59,711 nt of DNA from an uncultured Roseburia sp. (GCA_900753715.1 CAAEAE010000095.1:1-59711), one strand, 5' to 3'. Shown: positions 8,406 to 17,544, counted from the stretch's first letter. Notes: generated by a model not told the origin, from the sequence alone. Program-made: numbers and translations.

Positions 8406-8918
8406 TCAAATCAGAAGAATAATCAACATCATTCCGCCAAGAATACTGACTGTCTGATACACCCGCTGTTTCTCCTTCTGTTTTGCCCGGACTGTCTCAA
8501 TCATGAAATCCATCTGTTCCAGATATAATGCAAGTTTCCGCTCGTTTTCTTCCAGATTTTTTCCAAAAAATGCACTGCCCGCCTCCGCTGCAACCTGCAG
8601 CTCCTCCTTTGTAATGCCAAGCTTTCTCCCCTGTCTCAAAAAACTCTCCTGCCAGATTTCTTCCGGGGCTTCTCCCTGTCTTACAGTAAGTTCTTCTGCA
8701 ATCTGCGCACAGATTTCCACAAGCCGCTCATCCCCCTTTATCTCCCCAAGAATCTGCTCCATCGGAAGCAATGTCAGTTTCATCTGCTGTTGAAGTTCCA
8801 CGAACATTCTGCGAATCCCATATAGCATTTTCAACTGTAATTCCAGTTCTCCATGAAACCGGTATGCAATGCCGAATGCTGCTGTTAAAATCAGACTACT
8901 CCCCACCAGTTTCAGCAT
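8406..8918 (-). CDS. spoIIIAB: Stage III sporulation protein AB
   Basis: A 170-residue protein related to type II secretion GspF-like inner-membrane factors. It has an N-terminal helix (about residues 5-20), a helical cytoplasmic domain with a heptad-like pattern, and a C-terminal hydrophobic helix (about 152-170). It probably anchors the ATPase SpoIIIAA to the membrane. Its start overlaps the end of spoIIIAA by a few bases. Confidence 0.9.
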   Translation of the reverse strand: MLKLVGSSLILTAAFGIAYRFHGELELQLKMLYGIRRMFVELQQQMKLTLLPMEQILGEIKGDERLVEICAQIAEELTVRQGEAPEEIWQESFLRQGRKLGITKEELQVAAEAGSAFFGKNLEENERKLALYLEQMDFMIETVRAKQKEKQRVYQTVSILGGMMLIILLI

Positions 8919-9814
8919 ATTCTCTCCCTGTTTTCATCATAAATCCGGTAATACCGTGTCCCGTCTTTTTGCCGTGTGATAGAAATAAATCTTGCAAACA
9001 CCTTTTTTTGCATCCAACAGGAAAGAAACGGTTTGTCCGAAAGTTCACGAATATCTCCCATGTGAACCGTCCCGAGCACCCTGCTGCCGGAATAGACCGC
9101 CTCTTCCACCATATGATAATCCGCTTCTCCGCCAAGCTCGTCTACCGCTAACACCTGTGGGGACATTGACCGGAGAACCATCCTCATCCCCTCGCGTTTT
9201 GGACACCCGTCAAGTACATCCGTGCGGGGTCCTAAATCATTCTGCGGGACCCCAAGGTGACACGCCGCAATCTCAGAGCGCTCATCTATCACACAGACTC
9301 TCTTGCCAGGCACACCCTTCGTTCCCTGCGATATCAGGCGGATGCAGTCCCTTAAAACGGTTGTCTTCCCGACCCCCGGTTCTGAAAAAATCAGGGTATT
9401 ATAAATGCTGTTTTCCTGTTGTATATAAGGAAGCAGTTCTGCGGCACACCCTTTTTTTTCATGGGCAATTCGTATATTGAAAAAAGAAATATGGTGCATT
9501 CCGGTGATGTTTCCGTCATCAAGCGCGACAGAGCCACAGACACCGACCCGGTGACCTCCGCGGATTGTCAAAAAGCCCTGCCGTAACTGCTCCTGGTATG
9601 CATACAAAGAATAGCTGCTGATAAAGGAAATCATCTGTGCAACGTCCTTTTCTGTCATCCGGTAAGCGGGATTAAAAAGTGTGCTTCCTGCTGCTGTCAC
9701 AAATTCAATCGGCTGCCCGATGCGGACCCTGATTTCCTCAACGCCCGCCACATTCAGTTCCCGCCTTACCGTCTCCCGCAGATGCACCGGAAACAGGCAC
9801 TCCAGCTCGTACAT
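8912..9814 (-). CDS. spoIIIAA: Stage III sporulation protein AA, secretion-type ATPase
   Basis: SpoIIIAA is the cytoplasmic ATPase of the SpoIIIA-SpoIIQ channel, related to type II/IV secretion ATPases. The 300-residue protein carries Walker A EPGVGKTT at residues 145-152, a Walker B-like block (MSPQVLAVDELGG) near 215, and a following His-containing TVHM segment. The ATG at 9814 has AAGGAGG 8 bases upstream and gives the normal length; the in-frame ATG at 9844 lies in the promoter-proximal leader. It heads the operon and is preceded by a sigma-E-type promoter. Confidence 0.94.
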   Translation of the reverse strand: MYELECLFPVHLRETVRRELNVAGVEEIRVRIGQPIEFVTAAGSTLFNPAYRMTEKDVAQMISFISSYSLYAYQEQLRQGFLTIRGGHRVGVCGSVALDDGNITGMHHISFFNIRIAHEKKGCAAELLPYIQQENSIYNTLIFSEPGVGKTTVLRDCIRLISQGTKGVPGKRVCVIDERSEIAACHLGVPQNDLGPRTDVLDGCPKREGMRMVLRSMSPQVLAVDELGGEADYHMVEEAVYSGSRVLGTVHMGDIRELSDKPFLSCWMQKKVFARFISITRQKDGTRYYRIYDENRERIC

Positions 9815-9849
9815 AAAAAAATCCTCCTTTCTGCAATTGCCCATGACTA

Positions 9850-9878
9850 ATTGTATGAAAGGAGGACTTATTTATGAC
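9850..9878 (-). promoter_or_regulatory. Sigma-E-type promoter of the spoIIIA operon
   Basis: On the minus strand the -10 is CATACAAT (9850-9857), an exact match to the sigma-E -10. The -35 region is GTCATAAA (9871-9878), spacing 13-14 bases. This fits mother-cell expression of spoIIIA. No sigma-A promoter is apparent here. Confidence 0.75.
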
Positions 9879-9886
9879 TTTATTTT

Positions 9887-10486
9887 TTATTCTTCGGTTC
9901 CGAGTTCTTCCGTACTTAGCTCTTCCGGCTCTTCGGTCTCTGTATCTTCTTCTGTGAGAAGGTCGGATATGTTCTTTGTGCAGGCAGATGCCACTGTGCT
10001 GCTCACAAGATACACCTTGTCATCACCGTCCTTTTTCAGGTAATAAGAACCGGTAATGGCATTACGGTTGCCGATGAAAAGCGTTACGGTCTCTTCGTCT
10101 GTCGTGAGTGTAATCTGTCCGGAAGGAGCATCCAGACCATAGGAATCGAGTGACTCCGGCTCACTTAAGCATTCGTCTGCCGTGATGGAAGCAACTTTTC
10201 CAAGCATGGTTTCTATCACACTCTCATCGAGATTACAGCTTGTATCGCCATCGTAAATCCACTCATCCCCGCTCTTGGTAAAGGAGAGTGTCTCTCCGGT
10301 AAGCACATAGGAAAACGCCGTGATATCTTCGACTGCATCGTTTGTGATATAAATTTTTTCTGCCTCTTCTTTGGCACTTTCCTTTTCTTCCTGTTTCCCG
10401 TTGTAGATATGGATTGCCAGGTAAGCAATCACTAACACAAGTAACAGAACTGTCAGAATCAATACCTGTTTTTTCTGTTTCTCCAT
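9887..10486 (-). CDS. DUF4340 domain lipoprotein-like/membrane-anchored protein
   Basis: A 199-residue protein with one N-terminal membrane helix (about residues 8-27) and an extracytoplasmic DUF4340-type beta-rich domain (for example the GDEWIYDGD and YGLDAPSGQITL landmarks). The tail is very acidic (Glu/Thr repeats, residues 178-199). DUF4340 proteins commonly accompany Gld-type ABC systems, and this one follows directly, with its start at the stop of the permease gene. Its biochemical role is unknown. No lipobox cysteine is present, so it is anchored by the helix. Confidence 0.8.
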   Translation of the reverse strand: MEKQKKQVLILTVLLLVLVIAYLAIHIYNGKQEEKESAKEEAEKIYITNDAVEDITAFSYVLTGETLSFTKSGDEWIYDGDTSCNLDESVIETMLGKVASITADECLSEPESLDSYGLDAPSGQITLTTDEETVTLFIGNRNAITGSYYLKKDGDDKVYLVSSTVASACTKNISDLLTEEDTETEEPEELSTEELGTEE

Positions 10487-12606
10487 TATCTCTTTCTCCT
10501 TGCTGCCCAGATAATAATTCCTGTCAGAAGCAGGATAATCGGTATTATAACTGCCGCTGCCAAACCACCGATAATTGTATGGATAGATGTAATTGTAATA
10601 TTGCTGTAGCTGTAATCTTTTACCGGAATGATACTCGTAGTTAAGGTATCATCACCCACCATATGCGACAGAATTTCCGTAAACATCGTTGCATTTGCGC
10701 CGGAAACAACCTGGTCGGCAGAATCGGTAAACATTGCACAGCTTCCCAGTACAACCATCTGCATCGTCTCATCATCCACCGTCTTCTCTACCGCAATTCC
10801 AAGTGCAAAGGCGCCGCGGATATCACCATCCTCATATTCCGGTGTCGTTGCGTTTGCACTGTCAGTCTTGGAAACAGCGTCTTCTGTTGTCGTAAGAAGT
10901 TCTGTTCCGGTAAGGCTCTCATCCTCAGACGCAAAGCTCAGTCCCTCTGCGTAAGGTGCAAAAATGTATTTCCCGCTGACAGAGCTTGTGTAAGAACTGC
11001 TTGCTACATTTGGAAGGATGTAAAACGGATTATTGTTGTAGTAATACTGTTTGTTATTCTCTGCCACGATTCCATCCACACGACTTACACCATAGGTACT
11101 TAAAATCCGGTTAAAATTCGTCAGATCCTGGTATTGATAATCTGTGATAATCAATGCCTTTCCGCCTTTTTCTAAGTACGCAATGACCTTATCCGCATCA
11201 TCGTCGGAAAAATCACTCGACGGACAGTTGATGACAATGGCTGCCGCATCCTCCGGCACTTCGTCTTCTGTTAAAAGTGTCAGCTCCCCGGATGTAATGT
11301 TTGCTTTTTCTACCGCTTCAGCAAAGCCACCGTCTAAGGAAAGCTCACCGTGTCCGGTCACCTCATATAATACCGGAAGCTCGGATGCATCCATCGTGAC
11401 ATACTGAATGGCACTCGTAATCTGTCCTTCTGCATCATATCCGGTAATCGTGCTCGAATATGTTGTGTAATCCATCTCATACTCGTAAATATCGTTGTAG
11501 CTGATGACTCTTGAGCGCTCATCGGATGCCACAATCAGACTTCCTGATGTCGGGGCACTGTCCGTGTACTGTAAGTAAAAGTCCGGATAAAGGTTTGGAT
11601 TTTTATACTGCACAGTCACATGGCCTGACAGGTCTTCATAGCGCTTTAATGTTTCCTGTACGGTTTCATCCGTGCTGTCTTCGGATGCAAGCACATAAAT
11701 CGTAACATCCTTGTCTAACTGTTTTAAGTAGGTTTTCGTGTCATCCGTAAGGGAATAAAGCTTTGTGGAAGTCGCATCCACAGAGGTTATCGTGGATGGC
11801 AGCTCATTTACCACCAGATTTACAACAACCGCTACTGCCACTGCAATGGCGATAGTTCCGATGCTGAATACGCCCGTTCCGATTTTCTTGGCACTGAAGC
11901 AGAAACGTCTCTTCTGAATCACCTGGCAGGACAAAAACAGGCACAGTCCAATCACAGTCAGAAAATACACGGTTCCGATCAAATCCAGACAGCCGTTCAT
12001 GAAGTTTCCAAACGGTGTATACAGGTCAAAGCAGTTCAAAATCGTTGTCAAAAGATTTCCGGATTCCGAGATAAGCCCTGTGATTCCATTCATCATATAG
12101 CCAAGGAACAATACGGCAAATGTCAGTACTGCTGCAATCACCTGGCTTTCCGTCAGCGTTGAAATCAATAATCCGATTGCAATACATGCCGCACCAAACA
12201 GCCAGAAACCAAACACTGCCACATAACTCTCACTGAGTGGAACCGAACCGTATATTCTTAAAATGAGCGGCGTAACCGCAATCATTAAGATGTCAATTGA
12301 AAAAATCGTAAGCATTGCGAGATATTTTCCGATAACGATTTTTCCAAGTGAAACCGGTGCTGTCAATATGAGCTGGTCGGTCTTGCTGTGTCTGTCCTCT
12401 GCCATACTGCGCATTGTCAGAATCGGCACCGCAATCAGCATAATAAAACTGATTGCCTGAAGGGAATATGAAATATACGGATATCCTGCACGCAAATTGT
12501 ATGCAAAAAAGTATAAGCCGTACAACGCAATGACCGCTGCAATAAACAGCCAGCCGATAACCGTCTGAAAATAGGATTTCAGTTCTCTTTTATAAATTGC
12601 AATCAT
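10486..12606 (-). CDS. Fused ABC-2 permease and GldG-like ectodomain protein
   Basis: This 706-residue protein joins two parts usually encoded separately. Residues 1-240 are an ABC-2-type permease (six helices, opening MIAIYKRELKSYFQT, with the MAEDRHSKTDQLILTAPVS loop). A further helix near 250-268 leads to a large extracytoplasmic GldG/ABC-auxiliary domain (about 270-665), and the protein ends with a helix (about 673-698) and an Arg/Lys anchor. It pairs with the adjacent ATPase; the starts and stops overlap. In Bacteroidetes the homologues support gliding, but in Firmicutes the substrate is unknown, so only a general export or envelope role is suggested. Confidence 0.85.
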   Translation of the reverse strand: MIAIYKRELKSYFQTVIGWLFIAAVIALYGLYFFAYNLRAGYPYISYSLQAISFIMLIAVPILTMRSMAEDRHSKTDQLILTAPVSLGKIVIGKYLAMLTIFSIDILMIAVTPLILRIYGSVPLSESYVAVFGFWLFGAACIAIGLLISTLTESQVIAAVLTFAVLFLGYMMNGITGLISESGNLLTTILNCFDLYTPFGNFMNGCLDLIGTVYFLTVIGLCLFLSCQVIQKRRFCFSAKKIGTGVFSIGTIAIAVAVAVVVNLVVNELPSTITSVDATSTKLYSLTDDTKTYLKQLDKDVTIYVLASEDSTDETVQETLKRYEDLSGHVTVQYKNPNLYPDFYLQYTDSAPTSGSLIVASDERSRVISYNDIYEYEMDYTTYSSTITGYDAEGQITSAIQYVTMDASELPVLYEVTGHGELSLDGGFAEAVEKANITSGELTLLTEDEVPEDAAAIVINCPSSDFSDDDADKVIAYLEKGGKALIITDYQYQDLTNFNRILSTYGVSRVDGIVAENNKQYYYNNNPFYILPNVASSSYTSSVSGKYIFAPYAEGLSFASEDESLTGTELLTTTEDAVSKTDSANATTPEYEDGDIRGAFALGIAVEKTVDDETMQMVVLGSCAMFTDSADQVVSGANATMFTEILSHMVGDDTLTTSIIPVKDYSYSNITITSIHTIIGGLAAAVIIPIILLLTGIIIWAARRKR

Positions 12607-13568
12607 GCCTTTTTCGCTCCTTTCTCCGTCTCTGCGCCGCCGGTAAGCTCTAGGAATACGTCCTCTAAGGATTTCGACTCCGGACGCATCTCAAGAATCG
12701 GCAACTGTGCTTTCGCACAGGCGTAGAAAAGTGCTTCCCGCACATCACTGCCCTTCTTTGCCGTCACATGAACCCGGATGGTTTCTGCATCGCCCGTCGT
12801 TTCACTCTGCTCACAATGTTCCACCTCCGGCAAAGTCAGGATTGTCTTTTTCATTTCATCCCACTCGCCCTTGACTAAAAGCTCAAGTTCCAATGCTCCT
12901 GCCATGCTCTCCATCAGATGTTCGGTGGAATCGCTCGCAACCAGTTTTCCCTTGGAAATGATAAATACGTGGTCACACACTGCCGAAATCTCGGTCAGAA
13001 TGTGAGAACTTAAAATGACGGTATGTTTCTTTCCAAGTTCTTTTATCAGGTCTCTGATTTCGATAATCTGCTTCGGGTCAAGTCCTACCGTCGGCTCATC
13101 TAAAATGATAACCTCCGGATATCCAAGCACCGCCTGTGCAAATCCGACACGCTGTCTGTAACCTTTTGAGAGATTGCGAATCATACGTCCTGCCACGTCC
13201 TTCGTCTTCGTAATCTCCATCGCCTCTTCCACATATTTACTGCGCAGACCCTTTTCAAGCTTCTTTAATTCTGCCACAAAATCCAGATATTCTTTTACGG
13301 TCATATCCATATAAAGCGGCGGCAGCTCCGGCAGATAGCCGATACATTTCTTTGCTTCCTCCGGATGCGTGAAAATGTCAAATCCATTGATTTTGACCTC
13401 CCCGGATGTTGCCCCCAGATAACCGGTAATAATATTCATGGTCGTCGATTTTCCGGCTCCGTTTGGTCCGAGAAATCCATAAATTTTTCCCTCCTCAACG
13501 GTCAGGGAAAGATCGTCCACTGCTACATGGTCACCATATTTTTTTACCAGATGACTAATCTCAATCAA
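12603..13568 (-). CDS. ABC transporter ATP-binding protein (GldA-like)
   Basis: The 321-residue ATPase is the first gene of the Gld-type operon. Walker A is GPNGAGKST at residues 34-42. The signature is LSKGYRQ, a variant common in this subfamily, and Walker B ends VIILDEPTVGLDP. The C-terminal 90 residues form an accessory domain found in drug and Gld-type ATPases. The start is a TTG at 13568, with AAGGAGG 7 bases upstream; no ATG is available nearby. It overlaps the permease gene by four bases. Confidence 0.9.
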   Translation of the reverse strand: MIEISHLVKKYGDHVAVDDLSLTVEEGKIYGFLGPNGAGKSTTMNIITGYLGATSGEVKINGFDIFTHPEEAKKCIGYLPELPPLYMDMTVKEYLDFVAELKKLEKGLRSKYVEEAMEITKTKDVAGRMIRNLSKGYRQRVGFAQAVLGYPEVIILDEPTVGLDPKQIIEIRDLIKELGKKHTVILSSHILTEISAVCDHVFIISKGKLVASDSTEHLMESMAGALELELLVKGEWDEMKKTILTLPEVEHCEQSETTGDAETIRVHVTAKKGSDVREALFYACAKAQLPILEMRPESKSLEDVFLELTGGAETEKGAKKA

Positions 13569-13662
13569 AGTGACTCCTCCTTTAATTTCTATATTTTCCA
13601 GAATTTAGATTACGGTAGAAATGTGTTCAAAGGGGGATGATTCTGTGATATTTCTGTGAACA

Positions 13663-13698
13663 AAAAATAGGCTGCCTTTCTTCTGGCAGCCTATTTTT
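13663..13698. terminator. Bidirectional terminator upstream of the Gld-type operon
   Basis: A 14-bp perfect stem, AAAAATAGGCTGCC (13663-13676) with GGCAGCCTATTTTT (13685-13698), has an 8-base loop and T-runs on both strands. It ends the purA-HAD transcript on the minus strand. Confidence 0.88.
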
Positions 13699-13700
13699 AC

Positions 13701-13719
13701 AAAAAGCCGTTGGCTTTTT
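13701..13719 (-). terminator. Small hairpin preceding the main terminator
   Basis: AAAAAGCC and GGCTTTTT flank three bases. It lies 14 bases after the HAD gene stop and forms a tandem pair with the larger terminator at 13663-13698. Confidence 0.6.
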
Positions 13720-13732
13720 GCCCCTGTGGTGC

Positions 13733-14338
13733 TTATAGCTCCACTCCATATTCTTTTAGCTGCTGCAATGCCTCCTCGTAGGTGGTAAACACGATTCCAT
13801 TCCACCCCAGGCGCTTTGCAGTCTCAATGTTCTCCGGCTTATCGTCCAAAAAGAGACATTCTGCCGGATTTAATCTGTACTGCTCTGTCAGTGCTTCATA
13901 AAGCTCCGGCTCCGGTTTAATCCTATGTTTTTGAAAGGAAAAAACTGCTCCATCCACATCCGAAAGAAAGGACAGCGCTTCCCTTGTACAGTCATACGTA
14001 TGTTTTGCATAATTTGACAGAATATAGACCCGATAGCCTGCCTGCTTCATCGCTGCAATCCAGCCCCTTGCGTAAGGGAACTGGAAAATCGGAAGTCCCA
14101 TATTATCCCAGAACAAGCGGATTTCTTTCTCGTATTCCGGTGCCTTGTGGATGAAAAAAGCAAGCTGCTCTTCCTCGTCTAAAAGACTTCTGTCATATTC
14201 GTTCCAGTCCGCAGAGCGGACAGTCGCGTCCGCCACTTCGTTCAATGTTTTATCATCGAACCCAAGCTTGCGGAATGCGCTGTCACAATCCCACTCTACT
14301 AAAACTTTTCCCACATCAAGAATTATATTTTTAATCAT
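13733..14338 (-). CDS. HAD-family phosphatase (YihX-like)
   Basis: A 201-residue HAD-superfamily hydrolase. Motif I is DVGKVL (nucleophile Asp8), where the usual second Asp is Gly, as in the YihX/epoxide-hydrolase N-terminal subgroup. Motif II is ILSNYA, motif III includes the Lys in HRIKPEPELY, and motif IV is FLDDKPEN. YihX of E. coli is a glucose-1-phosphate phosphatase, but the substrate here cannot be fixed from sequence. It follows purA by 9 bases and is co-transcribed, so a nucleotide or sugar-phosphate substrate is possible. Confidence 0.85.
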   Translation of the reverse strand: MIKNIILDVGKVLVEWDCDSAFRKLGFDDKTLNEVADATVRSADWNEYDRSLLDEEEQLAFFIHKAPEYEKEIRLFWDNMGLPIFQFPYARGWIAAMKQAGYRVYILSNYAKHTYDCTREALSFLSDVDGAVFSFQKHRIKPEPELYEALTEQYRLNPAECLFLDDKPENIETAKRLGWNGIVFTTYEEALQQLKEYGVEL

Positions 14339-14347
14339 TACGCTCTC

Positions 14348-15628
14348 TTATTTGTTGCGGTAAATAATGTCTTCTCTTCCCGGTCCGTTGGAAACCATGG
14401 TAATCGGGTAACCAATCTGCTCCTCGATAAACTCTACATACTTTCTGCAATTTTCCGGAAGGTCTTCGTACTTCTTGATTCCACGGATATCGCATTTCCA
14501 GCCCGGCAGCTTCTTTAATACCGGTTTTGCCTTCTCAAGCTTTGAGGTGGTCGGGAAATCAGTTGTTACTTCACCGTCAATCTCATAACCAACACATACC
14601 GGAATCTCATCCAAGTAGCCAAGTACATCAAGTACGGTAAATGCTACATCTGTGGTTCCCTGTAATCTGCATCCATACTTGCTGGCAACACAGTCAAACC
14701 ATCCCATACGTCTCGGACGTCCGGTTGTTGCACCGAACTCTCCGCCGTCTCCGCCGCGTCTTCTTAACTCATCTGCCTCGTCTCCGAAAATCTCGCTGAC
14801 AAATGCACCTGCTCCGACTGCGGAAGAGTATGCCTTGCAGACTGTTACAATCTGCTTAATCTCATATGGTGGAATACCTGCTCCGATTGCACCGTATGCT
14901 GCAAGTGTGGAGGAAGAGGTTACCATCGGGTAGATTCCGTGATCCGGGTCTTTTAAGGTTCCAAGCTGTCCCTCTAACAGGATGGTCTTTCCCTCTTTGA
15001 TTGCCTTATCAAGGTAGCTTGATACATCACATACATAAGGTGCTACCATATCACGGTACTCATGTAACGTCTCAAGAAGCTCCTCCGGCACGATTAACGG
15101 TTTATGATACAGATGCTCTAACATAACGTTCTTGGTTTCTGCAATGCGGACTACCTTTTCTTTGAGCAGCTCCTCGTCAAACAGCTCGCTGACCTGGAAA
15201 CCAATCTTTGCATATTTATCAGAATAAAATGGTGCAATACCGGATTTGGTAGAGCCAAAGGATTTGCCGCCTAAACGCTCCTCCTCATACTGGTCAAACA
15301 GAATGTGATACGGCATCACCATCTGTGCACGGTCAGATACCAGAATTTTCGGCATCGGTACTCCCCGGTCTACAATTGACTGAATCTCCTTTAACAGCAC
15401 CGGAATGTTTAATGCCACACCGTTTCCGATGACGCTTGTGGTATGTCCGTAGAACACACCGGACGGAAGCGTATGAAGTGCAAACTTTCCATAATCATTG
15501 ACAATGGTATGTCCCGCATTCGCGCCTCCCTGGAAGCGGACGATAATATCTGCTTCTTTTGCGAGCATATCGGTAATCTTTCCTTTTCCTTCATCGCCCC
15601 AGTTAGCTCCAACTACTGCTTTAACCAT
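14348..15628 (-). CDS. purA: Adenylosuccinate synthetase
   Basis: PurA condenses IMP and aspartate with GTP to adenylosuccinate, the first AMP-specific step. The 426-residue protein opens MVKAVVGANWGDEGKGK with the GTP-binding GDEGKGK, followed by FQGGANAGHTI, and has the QLGTLKDPDHGIYPMVTSS region (IMP and active site). The ATG at 15628 has AGGAGG 9 bases upstream and matches the family start; longer frames add unrelated residues. The downstream HAD gene is probably co-transcribed. Confidence 0.96.
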   Translation of the reverse strand: MVKAVVGANWGDEGKGKITDMLAKEADIIVRFQGGANAGHTIVNDYGKFALHTLPSGVFYGHTTSVIGNGVALNIPVLLKEIQSIVDRGVPMPKILVSDRAQMVMPYHILFDQYEEERLGGKSFGSTKSGIAPFYSDKYAKIGFQVSELFDEELLKEKVVRIAETKNVMLEHLYHKPLIVPEELLETLHEYRDMVAPYVCDVSSYLDKAIKEGKTILLEGQLGTLKDPDHGIYPMVTSSSTLAAYGAIGAGIPPYEIKQIVTVCKAYSSAVGAGAFVSEIFGDEADELRRRGGDGGEFGATTGRPRRMGWFDCVASKYGCRLQGTTDVAFTVLDVLGYLDEIPVCVGYEIDGEVTTDFPTTSKLEKAKPVLKKLPGWKCDIRGIKKYEDLPENCRKYVEFIEEQIGYPITMVSNGPGREDIIYRNK

Positions 15629-15709
15629 TTTGTTCATCCTCCTAGTTTTCATCCCGCAAAAAAACAGCCTGCCGCTGTCTTCCTGCTTCTCATTACCTTT
15701 TACTTCATG

Positions 15710-15738
15710 ATTATACACGATTTACTGGTATAAGTAAA
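15710..15738 (-). promoter_or_regulatory. purA promoter
   Basis: The minus strand shows TTTACT (15733-15738), 17 bases, then TATAAT (15710-15715). The leader of about 75 bases contains no recognisable purine riboswitch. Confidence 0.6.
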
Positions 15739-15776
15739 ATTAATCTTCATTATACCTTATATAATTTGTATTTATC

Positions 15777-16667
15777 TCATTTTGGCGTCTGCATCATCGC
15801 AAGCAGCTTTGAAGCCGCCGCAGACATCGGAATCCGCTCATCGGACACGATGCAGAACTGCCGGTGTGGAACTGCTTTCTCAAATTCCAGCAAAAAAAGC
15901 TCGCCGTTTTTTAAATATTCGTCCGCAAAATCTGAAACCACACTTGCAATTCCAAGGTTACGGATGGCAAACTGCACTAACATATCGCTTGTCGGAAGCT
16001 CGAATTCCGGCTGAAGTTTCACCTCGCGCTCCCGCAAAAATTCTTCCACGTAGCTTCTCGTCGAGGTATTCCCTTCTAAGCACATCACCGGATAACCGGT
16101 AAGTTCCTGATAGGAAAGCCGCCTGCCCTTTAATTCTTCAAAGCGTCTGCCCGCCACAAACACATCCTGAATTTCCTTGACCGGAAAAAAACGCAAATCA
16201 TTTTTCCCTTTGACCGGCGTGCTGACAATTCCAAAATCAATCGTTCCGTCTGCAAGATGCTTTAACGTCTCCGGTGTCGGTGCATTCGTGACCTTCACAC
16301 GAATTTTCGGATAGCGCTCATGAAACTGCTCAAGATACGGAAGCAGATAAAATTTCAACGTCATATCGCTTGCGCCGATGCAGATTTCACCCTCTTCTAA
16401 ATTCAACATCTCTGAGAGTTTACGCTCCCCGGAGAGAATGGTCTCATATCCTCTCTGGACATAAGAAAAAAGCACTTCCCCCTCCTTTGTCAGCCGGACA
16501 CCTTTCGAGGTGCGTACAAAAAGTGCACAGTTTAAGTCATTCTCAAGATGCTTTACCGCCTGACTGACTGCCGGCTGGGAAATTGCGAGCGTATCCGCTG
16601 CAAGCGTAATGCTCTGATAGTTTGCCACATAATAAAATATTTTATAATATTCGAGACTTACATTCAT
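15777..16667 (-). CDS. LysR-family transcriptional regulator
   Basis: A 296-residue regulator with an N-terminal winged helix-turn-helix (residues 1-60; SQPAVSQAVKHLENDL is the recognition region) and a C-terminal periplasmic-binding-like effector domain (about 90-290, including the IGASDMTLKFYLLPYL block). It begins one base after the degV stop, so it is co-transcribed with degV rather than divergent from a target, which is unusual for LysR genes. No target or effector can be named. Confidence 0.9.
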   Translation of the reverse strand: MNVSLEYYKIFYYVANYQSITLAADTLAISQPAVSQAVKHLENDLNCALFVRTSKGVRLTKEGEVLFSYVQRGYETILSGERKLSEMLNLEEGEICIGASDMTLKFYLLPYLEQFHERYPKIRVKVTNAPTPETLKHLADGTIDFGIVSTPVKGKNDLRFFPVKEIQDVFVAGRRFEELKGRRLSYQELTGYPVMCLEGNTSTRSYVEEFLREREVKLQPEFELPTSDMLVQFAIRNLGIASVVSDFADEYLKNGELFLLEFEKAVPHRQFCIVSDERIPMSAAASKLLAMMQTPK

Positions 16668-16668
16668 T

Positions 16669-17544
16669 TTAGTTCTCTAATTCCGGTAATATTTTGGAAC
16701 ATGCCACTGCAAGCGCCCCCGGTCCGATATGGCAGGAAACACTCAAAGAAAGCGGGTCCATATGAATCTCCATTCCAGGAAATGCCTCCTGTACCTCTGC
16801 CTTAAACGCCTCTGCTGCTTCCTTATCGTGCGTATAAGCCATCTCCAGATGAATATGTTCTCCGGTTGGGTCGTTAAAACGCTTTGCGAAGTCGTTTTTC
16901 ATCGCTTCAATCATAATATTCTTTGCCTGTTTTACGGTTCTTGCCTTGGCAAACGCATCTAATTTTTCGCCCTGAATCTGTAAAACCGGTTTTAATTTTA
17001 AAAGTGTTCCAAGTGCTGCTGCCGCCGGTGTGATTCTGCCGCCTTTTTTCAGATAATACAGCGTATCCACCATGATATAAATGGAAGATTCAAACTTGTC
17101 ACGCTCTAAAATTTCTTTGATTTCTGCCGCATTTTTTCCAAGTTTGGCAAGCTCCATGGCATCCATTACCGACTGGCGCTGGGTAACCGAAATCCGCTGA
17201 TTGTTTACCACCTGCACTTTGCCGTCATAGTCCTGTGAAAGCATGATTGCCGTCTCACAGGAACCGCTCAGTCCGGAAGACATCGGAATGTGTACGATTT
17301 CATCGTACTCCTCTAATAAACGATCCCAGGTGTCGGTCACATTCCCGACAAGCGGCATGGATGTGGAGATATCAATATTGTCGGTCAGAAGCTGGTAAAA
17401 CTGCTCCTGATTCAAATCGATATCCTCATAGTAGGTCTTGTCACCTGCAAAGAAAGGCATGGGCAGAATCGTCACACCCAGCTCCTTTGCCTGTGCCTGT
17501 GTAATGCCGCTGTTGCTGTCCGATACAATTGCTACTCTATTCAT
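16669..17544 (-). CDS. DegV-family fatty-acid-binding protein
   Basis: A 291-residue DegV (FakB-type) protein, opening MNRVAIVSDSNSGIT with the conserved DSNSG loop. The HIPMSSGLSGSCETA segment lies near residues 85-100, and TLYYLKKGGRITPAAAALG near 160-178 is the family signature. DegV/FakB proteins carry fatty acids for phosphorylation by FakA. No FakA is adjacent. GGAGG lies 10 bases before the ATG. The gene leads a two-gene unit with the LysR regulator. Confidence 0.9.
   Translation of the reverse strand: MNRVAIVSDSNSGITQAQAKELGVTILPMPFFAGDKTYYEDIDLNQEQFYQLLTDNIDISTSMPLVGNVTDTWDRLLEEYDEIVHIPMSSGLSGSCETAIMLSQDYDGKVQVVNNQRISVTQRQSVMDAMELAKLGKNAAEIKEILERDKFESSIYIMVDTLYYLKKGGRITPAAAALGTLLKLKPVLQIQGEKLDAFAKARTVKQAKNIMIEAMKNDFAKRFNDPTGEHIHLEMAYTHDKEAAEAFKAEVQEAFPGMEIHMDPLSLSVSCHIGPGALAVACSKILPELEN

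Noticed and set aside
8992..9480. A 162-codon plus-strand open frame over spoIIIAA
   Set aside because: It is antisense to a well-supported gene with Pro/Arg/Ser-rich low-complexity translation, typical of a shadow frame.
15629..15710. Possible purine or PRPP riboswitch before purA
   Set aside because: The inferred leader is only about 75 bases and shows no conserved riboswitch core or terminator.
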